Positions 1 through 5,338 of a stretch of 5,338 nt of DNA are shown here, piece after piece; position 1 is the stretch's first letter, and every line of letters starts with the position of its first letter. The notes below the pieces were generated by a model. It was not told the DNA's origin. It searched no databases and saw only the letters and a program-made list of their open reading frames with translations. The translations under genes and the position numbers were made by a program. This DNA comes from an uncultured Erysipelotrichaceae bacterium (GTDB taxonomy: Bacteria; Bacillota_I; Bacilli_A; Erysipelotrichales; Erysipelotrichaceae): NCBI GenBank assembly GCA_937874965.1, contig CALNCD010000107.1, positions 1-5,338 on the forward strand. Reading direction: 5' to 3'.

Positions 1-969
1 CATTGTTGAAGTCGGGGAAAAGAAGAAGATGACATATCCGAGAAAGACGAGGACGCTTGCAAAGAAATAGACTTTCTTGCGCAGGAAATGCTTGGAAACC
101 TTTGGGAAAAGCACTAATGACGTAATCTGCGCAATCCCGAGAACCAATGCAAAGCTGGAATACTGATTGACATCACCATAAACATACGTGAAGTAATACT
201 GGCCAAACGAGGTTGTCGTTGTGTATCCGATCATAAACAGGGCCATCGCAATGATAATCCACAGCAGCTGATCATTCTTGAAAATCACCTTGAATAAATC
301 ACTGAAATGAGTTGTGGCCTGCTTCTCGGTAATCACATCCCTCTCTTTGACAAAGACCAGCATGACAAACTGGAAGACCAGCATCACGCTGACGGCAATA
401 ATCGCCAGGACGAAATACCCTTGCTGCCAAGAACCAAACAGATTACCCAAGGCCTGGGTCAGCGGCGTAATGAAGATGACCATCGCAAACATTCCAAGAT
501 TGGCACAGATTCGCGCTACTGCCCCGATTTTCTCCCGTTCCTTCTGGTTTTGACTCAGGGAAGGCAGCATTGACCAGTAGGCGATATCATTGGCCGTAAA
601 ACTGATTTCCCACAGCAAATAAGAAATCAGGAAAATGACAACAAAGGCTGGACCGGTCAGTTTGAAATCCGTGAACATCAGGACCGTAAAGACGCTTGAT
701 AACAATGCACCGATCAGAATCCAAGGCTTGAATTTCCCCCACTTTGAATGGGTATTGTCCACAATAACCCCCATAAAAGGATCATTAACAGCATCAAAGA
801 CCTTGGTTCCGGTAATGACAGCGGTAATATAACCCAACGTCAGGTTATCCACCTTCAGGACATTGGTCATGTAAAACATCAGATACATGCTGACCATCGT
901 ATAAACGGCATCTCTGCCGATTGTTCCTATCCCATAGAAATAATGATTGAGCTTGCTGCGTCGGTTCAT
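1..969 (-). CDS. GPH-family sugar:cation symporter (MelB-like permease), 3' end outside the window
   Basis: Inner-membrane symporter predicted to import an intact galactoside with a cation. The first 323 residues are present and run off the window edge; MelB has about 470, so roughly the last 150 are missing. Hydrophobic segments lie near residues 11-34, 43-70, 82-100, 107-125, 148-170, 184-207, 235-262, 272-289 and 300-317. MelB landmarks can be placed: D20 (MelB Asp19), D59 and D63 in the FDAVNDP segment (Asp55 and Asp59, cation site), the loop WGKFKPWIL at 77-85, D128 (Asp124), W132 (Trp128) and R153 (Arg149, sugar site). Conservation of both the cation and galactoside residues favours an alpha-galactoside such as melibiose or raffinose, but related GPH members carry xylosides or glucuronides. 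The ATG overlaps the stop of the alpha-galactosidase gene (ATGA), implying translational coupling. The family is secure; the substrate is inferred. Confidence 0.93.
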   Translation of the reverse strand, partial: MNRRSKLNHYFYGIGTIGRDAVYTMVSMYLMFYMTNVLKVDNLTLGYITAVITGTKVFDAVNDPFMGVIVDNTHSKWGKFKPWILIGALLSSVFTVLMFTDFKLTGPAFVVIFLISYLLWEISFTANDIAYWSMLPSLSQNQKEREKIGAVARICANLGMFAMVIFITPLTQALGNLFGSWQQGYFVLAIIAVSVMLVFQFVMLVFVKERDVITEKQATTHFSDLFKVIFKNDQLLWIIIAMALFMIGYTTTTSFGQYYFTYVYGDVNQYSSFALVLGIAQITSLVLFPKVSKHFLRKKVYFFASVLVFLGYVIFFFSPTSTM

Positions 970-3302
970 GTGATAACCCCCTTATCGTCAACGGAATAAA
1001 GTGTTGACCCGAAATCGCCCCAAAGACGAACCTGATTATTATAATAACTGCCGATAAACTGTTGATTGAGTCCGATTCCGCCATTCAAAGCACCACCGCT
1101 GACTTCAAAGGACTCCTGTGCATCACTAAGACTGTAGTATTTATTGGCGGCAGCGATCACCCATCCATGCGGATTAAGATGAACGGGAAGGACATGCTTG
1201 ATTAATTCGCCGAAATCCGCAATCATCAAGCGTTGGGGCTTGCTGGTGACCTGATAGCGATGATCCCTCAGAAAGCCATGGCCACGCAGGTAATCATCAC
1301 TATCAGAAGCATTCATCTGCATTTGGTAATACCCCAGAACGGTCTCTTTCCCCGAGCGGATCTGCCAGATCATCTGATTTGACTTGAAGGGGATAACCTT
1401 CTGAAACTCCCCGAACTGCAGGGTCTGCCGATGGGCCTTGTAATAGTCTATCTGTGCTTTGATTTCTTTGACTTCTTCATGATTCAGCAGATTCAGATCC
1501 AGTTCATAGCCCAGGACGCCAAATGCCGCAACATTGAAGCGGGTCGAGAGCGATGTCTTTCTTAGTGTCTGCTGATGCGGAGAACTGGACACATGGTTAC
1601 TGATGGTCGAAGGCGGATAGAAAACCAGCAACCCATCCTGAATCTTCAGCCGTTCAATCGGATCAGTATCATCGCTTGCCCAAATCTGCGGACTGTAGCA
1701 CAGCATTCCCAAATCAAACCGATTGCCCCCACTGGCGCAGCTTTCCAGAAGCACCTGCGGATGTGTTTCGAAAACTCTCTTCAATATGCGGTAAAGTCCT
1801 ATCATGTAATCCAGATTAAACCGTCCTTGACGGGCGATATCCGTATGAAAGACATCACTTTGATGGCGATTCATATCCCATTTGATAAACCTGATCGGAT
1901 AGTTATCCAGAAGTCGGTTCAGAGAATCGGAGATATAGTCCACAACCCGGCTCTGACTTAAATCCAAAACATACTGATTCCGACCTAAGGACGCTTTGCG
2001 GCCAGGCACTTGCATAACATAGTCCGGATGTAGTCTGAACAGATCACTGTCTTCATTGACCATTTCAGGTTCAACCCATAGACCGAAATCCAATCCGATC
2101 TGCTTTAGCTTGTCACCGAAATGATGAAGCCCTTGAGGGAACTTCCGGGCATGAATCCGGTAGTCACCAAGACCCGCATTGTCAGCATCACGCCCGGCAA
2201 ACCACCCATCATCGAGAACGAATAATTCACAGCCGAGATGCTTGGCCTTTTTGGCCAAGGCAAGCAGTTTTCCTTCATTGAACTTAAAGAATGTGGCTTC
2301 CCAGTTATTATAGATGACGGGGCGGGGTTTGAACTGAAAATTGCTCGGGATAATATGATGATTGATGAAATGATGACTCGCCCGTGAAAATCCGCCCAGC
2401 CCTTGATCCGAAAAAATCAAGACAGCTTGAGGTGTCACTAAGGATTCATGCTGTTTTATCGCAACCTTGAAATTCTGATCGGAGAGCCCTGCACTTAGCC
2501 TAACCTGATTGAAACTATCCAGTTCAACTGCGCTTAAGTGATTGCCGCTGAAAATCAGATTACAGCCATAGACCCATCCGTTCTCCTGGGTTGCGCTTGA
2601 CTCAGCCAGCAAAAACGCTGGATTGGCCCGGTTGGAACTATTGCCGGTCGTTGAACCATGTGAAGTTACTCCGATAGCAAGATCATGTGTATAGGCATGG
2701 CTTTCTTTAATCCAGCCGCCTGCAAGACGCAGCAGTTTGAAATCACGGTTTTCCAGATCCAGCATCATGCTCATGCATCGTGTTAATTCCAATGATGAAG
2801 GTTCATGATTGATAATCTCGAGATTACGAAGGATCGCATCACTGTCCTCAAAAACCGTATAATTCAAGACGACCTGAACATTGAAGAGCGTATCCTGCAG
2901 AACAACTGATAATGTCATTGCCTGTGCAGAGTTGGCCTTTGCATACGGAAGATCCTCGAGGATCAATTCATGGGCATCAAGGTGATGCTCCTGATAGATG
3001 AAATCAGAGGTGAAACTGCCATCGGGCATCTGCAGTATGAATGGACTGGATCGATAGTCACCTTTTCCATGCGTTGAAAATTCCAAGGGAATCTGATCCA
3101 GAGTATACGTTAAATCTTGCTGATCATAGGCAACAGTTGTCCCGACCTGTGAAATCCGTTTCCGGGCAAGTACATCCAAATCATTATCATACACCTTGGG
3201 ACCATAGTAAAGATGTTCAAGATGCCCTTTGGCACTCACCTTGAACGCATAGGTTACTCGCAGTGTCTCAAGTATGAAGGTCTGATCCTTGACGCGAATC
3301 AT
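966..3302 (-). CDS. Alpha-galactosidase, glycoside hydrolase family 36
   Basis: Cytoplasmic retaining alpha-galactosidase of 778 residues, slightly longer than the usual 720-750 for bacterial GH36. It would remove terminal alpha-1,6-galactose from melibiose, raffinose or stachyose. The order is an N-terminal beta-sandwich (about 1-285), a TIM barrel (about 290-630) with all signature motifs, and a C-terminal beta domain (about 640-778). Visible motifs are NNWEAT at 332-337, VLDDGWF at 362-368, WVEPEMV at 409-415, FIKWDMNR at 472-479 with nucleophile Asp476, ESCASGGNRFD at 520-530, and SDDTDPIERLK at 543-553, which contains the acid/base Asp; I do not decide which one. No signal peptide is seen. 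Lys340 occupies the place usually held by Asp in the WEATYFDF motif. The N-terminus starts as in homologues, supporting the ATG, which overlaps the GH1 stop by one base and lacks a Shine-Dalgarno sequence. Confidence 0.97.
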   Translation of the reverse strand: MIRVKDQTFILETLRVTYAFKVSAKGHLEHLYYGPKVYDNDLDVLARKRISQVGTTVAYDQQDLTYTLDQIPLEFSTHGKGDYRSSPFILQMPDGSFTSDFIYQEHHLDAHELILEDLPYAKANSAQAMTLSVVLQDTLFNVQVVLNYTVFEDSDAILRNLEIINHEPSSLELTRCMSMMLDLENRDFKLLRLAGGWIKESHAYTHDLAIGVTSHGSTTGNSSNRANPAFLLAESSATQENGWVYGCNLIFSGNHLSAVELDSFNQVRLSAGLSDQNFKVAIKQHESLVTPQAVLIFSDQGLGGFSRASHHFINHHIIPSNFQFKPRPVIYNNWEATFFKFNEGKLLALAKKAKHLGCELFVLDDGWFAGRDADNAGLGDYRIHARKFPQGLHHFGDKLKQIGLDFGLWVEPEMVNEDSDLFRLHPDYVMQVPGRKASLGRNQYVLDLSQSRVVDYISDSLNRLLDNYPIRFIKWDMNRHQSDVFHTDIARQGRFNLDYMIGLYRILKRVFETHPQVLLESCASGGNRFDLGMLCYSPQIWASDDTDPIERLKIQDGLLVFYPPSTISNHVSSSPHQQTLRKTSLSTRFNVAAFGVLGYELDLNLLNHEEVKEIKAQIDYYKAHRQTLQFGEFQKVIPFKSNQMIWQIRSGKETVLGYYQMQMNASDSDDYLRGHGFLRDHRYQVTSKPQRLMIADFGELIKHVLPVHLNPHGWVIAAANKYYSLSDAQESFEVSGGALNGGIGLNQQFIGSYYNNQVRLWGDFGSTLYSVDDKGVIT
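977..983 (-). promoter_or_regulatory. Shine-Dalgarno site of the permease gene
   Basis: AAGGGGG on the minus strand ends 7 bases before the ATG at 969-967. It lies inside the last codons of the alpha-galactosidase gene. It supports the chosen permease start and means the permease can recruit its own ribosomes in addition to being coupled through the ATGA overlap. Confidence 0.7.
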
Positions 3303-4579
3303 CAGTCAAGCGGATACTGCTGATCCGCAACAGTTCTTTCATACAGGGATTCGCTGACTTCATGTGTCATGGCAACCTCAGCAAAGAAATCAGCGCTTGC
3401 CTTCCTGGTTCTGATCTGGGTATCCAGATCAACCCCAATCAATCCGAACTTCGCAGAATAACCCTCCACCCATTCAAAGTTATCGATAAATGTCCAATGA
3501 TAATAACGTTTAAACGGCAGCGAACTCTCAGTCATGGCTTTAAAATGTTCAAAGAGATAGCGATTACGGAAGGTATCCTGATTATCACAGGTTCCGTTCT
3601 CGGTAATCCAGATATCCCTCGCCAGTACCTTATAAAGATCCTGGGCAACCTCGACAATTCCTTGGGGATAGATTTCCCAGCCCAAATCATTGTGCGGCGC
3701 ACCTTCCTTAACTCCGTCTTTCAGACCGCTGATTGTCGAACGGGTATAATAGTTAATCGCAATAAAGTCCGCATACTCCCCACGTTGCACAGACTTAGGC
3801 TGAACCAGAGGGAAACAGAACTCCCCTCGATAGCAAGCCTTGCTTAAGCAATCCTGAAAAATCCACTGATTCATCCGAGTCAGGGAAACATGCAATGGAT
3901 TATGCGCATCCTTGGGTGAAAATACGCGAACATGATGTGCAAAACTGACCTTGACACAATCCCGTCGCACCAGACGGTGAATCGTCTGATAAGTCAGAAT
4001 ATGCGCTTCTGCCAATGTATTCATCACTTGAATTGTATGCAGTAGATTCCCGTCACCCGGTGGCCATTCCTTGAAAAAGTAACTGTTCATTGCATAGACA
4101 TTAGGTTCATTGATTGTGATGTACTCATCCACCAAATCTTCAACATAGATCAAGACCCGCTTGACATAGCGAAGAAAGATTGAAATTGCTTCTGGATGAA
4201 GAAAGCCGCCCATCTGTTCAAACCACATGGGATGGGAAAAATGATACAACGTCAGAAGCGGGGTAATCCCTGCTTCCCTCAGCTGTATCAATTCGTCCCG
4301 ATAATGCTTTAGGACGTTCTGATTAAATACACCCGGTTCCGGCTCAATCCTCGCCCATTCAATTCCCATCCGGTAAACAGTGACATTAAGTGTTTTCAGA
4401 AGTTCAATATCCTCACTGACGCGATTATAATGATCATCTGCCACTGCAGGATCATCATGGTGCTTGATCTTCCCCAGATCATGCCAATGATTCCAGTTCG
4501 AGTTAAGATTCCCGCCTTCAATCTGTGTCGCAGCTGTGGCGACACCGAATTTAAAATCATCATTGAATTTCAGTGTCAT
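3302..4579 (-). CDS. Beta-glycosidase, glycoside hydrolase family 1 (beta-glucosidase/beta-galactosidase)
   Basis: Cytoplasmic retaining beta-glycosidase of 425 residues, a little shorter than the usual 440-480, forming a single TIM barrel. The acid/base is Glu158 in TINEPN and the nucleophile is Glu327 in ITENGT. Glycone-binding residues are also visible: Gln19, His113 in LYHFSHP, Asn157, Tyr277 in NYY, Trp362, Glu369 and Trp370 in DNFEW. Glu369 matters for specificity: phospho-beta-glycosidases usually have Ser here with a nearby Lys/Tyr pair, so this enzyme should act on unphosphorylated glucosides or galactosides. The LYHFSHPMWF segment replaces the common LYHWDLP and points to a less typical GH1 subgroup. 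It is the first gene of the three-gene operon, with a strong ribosome site and its own predicted promoter. Its stop shares one base with the alpha-galactosidase start. Whether it prefers glucose or galactose cannot be read from the sequence. Confidence 0.95.
   Translation of the reverse strand: MTLKFNDDFKFGVATAATQIEGGNLNSNWNHWHDLGKIKHHDDPAVADDHYNRVSEDIELLKTLNVTVYRMGIEWARIEPEPGVFNQNVLKHYRDELIQLREAGITPLLTLYHFSHPMWFEQMGGFLHPEAISIFLRYVKRVLIYVEDLVDEYITINEPNVYAMNSYFFKEWPPGDGNLLHTIQVMNTLAEAHILTYQTIHRLVRRDCVKVSFAHHVRVFSPKDAHNPLHVSLTRMNQWIFQDCLSKACYRGEFCFPLVQPKSVQRGEYADFIAINYYTRSTISGLKDGVKEGAPHNDLGWEIYPQGIVEVAQDLYKVLARDIWITENGTCDNQDTFRNRYLFEHFKAMTESSLPFKRYYHWTFIDNFEWVEGYSAKFGLIGVDLDTQIRTRKASADFFAEVAMTHEVSESLYERTVADQQYPLD
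3310..3328 (-). repeat. Small inverted repeat (possible RNA hairpin) before the alpha-galactosidase start
   Basis: GCGGAT and ATCCGC form a perfect 6-bp stem around a 7-base loop. The structure lies in the last codons of the GH1 gene and ends 7 bases before the alpha-galactosidase ATG, exactly where a Shine-Dalgarno sequence would normally be. It has no following U-tract, so it is not an intrinsic terminator. A role in translation coupling is only an inference, because a 6-bp repeat can occur by chance. Confidence 0.4.
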
Positions 4580-4587
4580 CGTTTGTG

Positions 4588-4593
4588 CTCCTT
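4588..4593 (-). promoter_or_regulatory. Shine-Dalgarno site of the GH1 gene
   Basis: AAGGAG sits 8 bases upstream of the ATG at 4579-4577, an ideal spacing. This fixes the GH1 start and marks it as the best-initiated gene in the operon. Confidence 0.85.
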
Positions 4594-4599
4594 TTCCCT

Positions 4600-4605
4600 A
4601 TTATA
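4600..4605 (-). promoter_or_regulatory. Predicted sigma-A promoter (-10 box) of the glycosidase/permease operon
   Basis: A perfect TATAAT lies 20 bases upstream of the GH1 ATG in the intergenic region. No good TTGACA-like -35 box is found at 16-18 bases spacing, and there is no extended TG, so the promoter may be intrinsically weak or activator-dependent. A start about 7 bases downstream would fall at the first bases of the AAGGAG ribosome site, giving an mRNA leader of only about 14 bases. The -10 match and its position are seen directly; promoter activity is inferred. Confidence 0.6.
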
Positions 4606-4644
4606 CCCTAATTTAGCCAATGGAGCGATGAAGTACTCCTATTC

Positions 4645-4664
4645 TGATGAAACCGTTTACTTCA
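4645..4664 (-). promoter_or_regulatory. cre-like / LacI-family operator
   Basis: The minus-strand core AGTAAACGGTTTCA (4648-4661) fits the CcpA cre consensus TGWNANCGNTNWCA at every defined position except the first. The surrounding 20 bp form an imperfect palindrome with 7 of 10 pairs matching, and the central CG is typical of LacI/GalR-family operators. It overlaps the TAA stop of the upstream gene and is centred about 60 bases upstream of the predicted transcription start. It may be a CcpA site for carbon catabolite control or the operator of an unseen local LacI-type regulator. One half (TACTTCA on the plus strand, 4658-4664) is repeated in inverted form as TGAAGTA at 4629-4635. Confidence 0.55.
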
Positions 4665-5253
4665 ATGAAGTGTCTGCAACCGTTCTGATCAGTCCAAGCT
4701 TCTTCCACTGATCTGCTTCTGTAATCCTATTCCCTTCCTCAGTTGAGGAAAACCCGCATTGCGGACTGATGCAGATCTGGTTCAGATTCACATAACGGGA
4801 TGCATCTTGAATACGATTCAGGATTCCCGATTCAGATTCCATATCCCCTTTCTTTGACGTAACCAAACCCAGGACAATCTTCTGATCCTTCAAGTACCGT
4901 AACGGTTCAAACCCGCCGGAACGCTCATCGTCATACTCAAGAAAGAATCCATCGAACTGCGTTAGGGCCAATAGCCGTTCAGCAATCCGGTCATACGATC
5001 CCGAATACAACCAATGAGACTTGAAATTCCCCTTGCACAAGTGAAACGTCAAGGTCATATCGTCAGGTTTATTCTGGATACTGGCCTGCGTAATCTCTGC
5101 GAATTCCTCAATTAAAGCATCGGGATCAAATCCATTCATTTGAATCAATCCCCGAAAGCGATCATCAAACAAAGCTCCCCAACTCGTATCATCCAGCTGA
5201 AGATACCGGCACCCCATCTTTAAAGCGGATTGCAAAGAAGCCTGCATCACCAT
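4657..5253 (-). CDS. Cobalamin-independent methionine synthase family protein (YxjG/YxjH-like), C-terminal half, probably truncated or frameshifted
   Basis: The readable 198 residues match the C-terminal half of the roughly 370-residue MetE-like family found in Bacillota, which transfers a methyl group to homocysteine or a related thiol. Visible features are GCRYLQLDDTSW at 14-25, the zinc ligands His71 and Cys73 in HLCKGN, Glu106 in FFLEYD as a candidate ligand, DERSGGFEPLR at 109-119, and Cys166 in SPQCGFSS followed by TEEGN. The substrate-binding N-terminal half is absent. No ribosome site precedes the first ATG (5253) or the Met at codon 3. The same frame is closed by TAG at 5290-5292. 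The family normally continues about 170 residues further upstream, so the ATG is probably not a true start. It is not functionally linked to the sugar operon, and a promoter separates them. Family call firm; start coordinate and functionality doubtful. Confidence 0.8.
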   Translation of the reverse strand: MVMQASLQSALKMGCRYLQLDDTSWGALFDDRFRGLIQMNGFDPDALIEEFAEITQASIQNKPDDMTLTFHLCKGNFKSHWLYSGSYDRIAERLLALTQFDGFFLEYDDERSGGFEPLRYLKDQKIVLGLVTSKKGDMESESGILNRIQDASRYVNLNQICISPQCGFSSTEEGNRITEADQWKKLGLIRTVADTSLK

Positions 5254-5254
5254 T

Positions 5255-5338
5255 GGCGATACGGTAATAGTGAGGCATATTAGTCCAATCTACGGAGAGT
5301 AGATGACCAAACTTGCTAACAAAGTCACGTTCGCTGTA
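5255..5338 (-). pseudogene. Possible upstream portion of the methionine-synthase-like gene in a shifted frame
   Basis: From the window edge the frame one base off from the downstream gene is open, and it continues to a TGA at 5191-5189 inside that gene. It encodes 28 residues up to position 5255 and ends in HYYRIA. If one base near 5254 is skipped, HYYRIA joins MVMQASLQ at the spacing where family members have a motif like xxDIAxAY, 11-17 residues before GCRYLQLDD. This suggests a frameshift, either a real mutation or a sequencing error. The match is weak and only 28 residues are visible, so an unrelated neighbouring gene remains possible. Confidence 0.35.

Noticed and set aside
307..832. Several plus-strand open frames of 65-88 codons
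   Set aside because: They are antisense to the MelB-like permease gene, which has a coherent membrane protein with conserved charged residues.
845..1084. 79-codon minus-strand frame across the alpha-galactosidase/permease junction
   Set aside because: It overlaps the ends of two well-supported genes in a different frame and has no ribosome site or recognisable motif.
1575..1961. 128-codon open frame on the plus strand
   Set aside because: It is antisense to the catalytic barrel of the alpha-galactosidase and resembles no known family.
2241..2259. Perfect 7-bp stem CTTGGCC / GGCCAAG with a 5-base loop
   Set aside because: It falls in conserved codons for an Ala-Lys-Lys-Ala-Lys stretch of the alpha-galactosidase and has no U-tract after it on either strand, so it is not a terminator.
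3362..3847. 161-codon open frame on the plus strand
   Set aside because: It lies wholly antisense to the GH1 gene, whose own frame carries catalytic motifs. The translated product has no recognisable domain.
4580..4656. Rho-independent terminator for the methionine-synthase-like gene
   Set aside because: Only a 4-bp GGAG/CTCC pairing and the distant TGAAGTA repeat are present, with no U-tract. Read-through into the operon cannot be excluded.
4430..4711. 93-codon plus-strand frame spanning the GH1 promoter region
   Set aside because: It is antisense to GH1 and to the methionine-synthase-like gene and crosses the promoter/operator. No family is recognisable.
1..5338. Insertion sequences, CRISPR arrays, tRNA or rRNA genes
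   Set aside because: I saw no tandem or spaced repeats, terminal inverted repeats with a transposase, or structured RNA genes; nearly the whole window is accounted for by coding sequence.

Overview
The window reads as part of a catabolic operon from a low-to-moderate GC member of the Bacillota (Firmicutes). Erysipelotrichia- or Lactobacillales-like bacteria are my best guess, but the sequence does not settle the genus. The grounds are the AAGGAG-type ribosome sites, the Bacillota-type family GH36 alpha-galactosidase, a YxjG/YxjH-type methionine synthase relative, and a cre/LacI-type operator. All supported genes are on the minus strand, so transcription runs from high to low coordinates.

Layout in transcription order. 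(1) 5338-4657: the C-terminal half of a cobalamin-independent methionine synthase (MetE C-domain, YxjG/YxjH type). Its reading frame has no believable start in the window, and an in-frame stop lies just upstream, so it is probably frameshifted or truncated. (2) 4656-4580: a 77-bp intergenic region with a perfect TATAAT -10 box, a good Shine-Dalgarno sequence and a cre/LacI-like operator that overlaps the methionine-synthase stop codon. (3) 4579-3302: a family GH1 beta-glycosidase with both catalytic glutamates. (4) 3302-966: a full-length GH36 alpha-galactosidase. (5) 969-1 and beyond the window edge: a GPH-family sugar:cation symporter related to the melibiose permease MelB.

Genes 3 to 5 are tightly packed. 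The GH1 stop and GH36 start share one base (TGATG), and the GH36 stop and transporter start overlap by four bases (ATGA). They therefore look like one translationally coupled operon driven from the promoter before GH1. The inferred physiology is import of an unphosphorylated galactoside or mixed alpha/beta-oligosaccharide by the cation symporter, followed by cytoplasmic cleavage of alpha-galactosyl ends by GH36 and beta-glycosyl ends by GH1. Neither enzyme has a signal peptide. GH1 keeps the glutamate that binds an unphosphorylated sugar, which agrees with a transporter that does not phosphorylate its cargo.

I do not see a clearly novel system here. The points most worth a second look are the decayed methionine-synthase relative, the compact promoter/operator with a very short predicted leader, and the Shine-Dalgarno-less GH1/GH36 junction with a small hairpin in front of the start codon.
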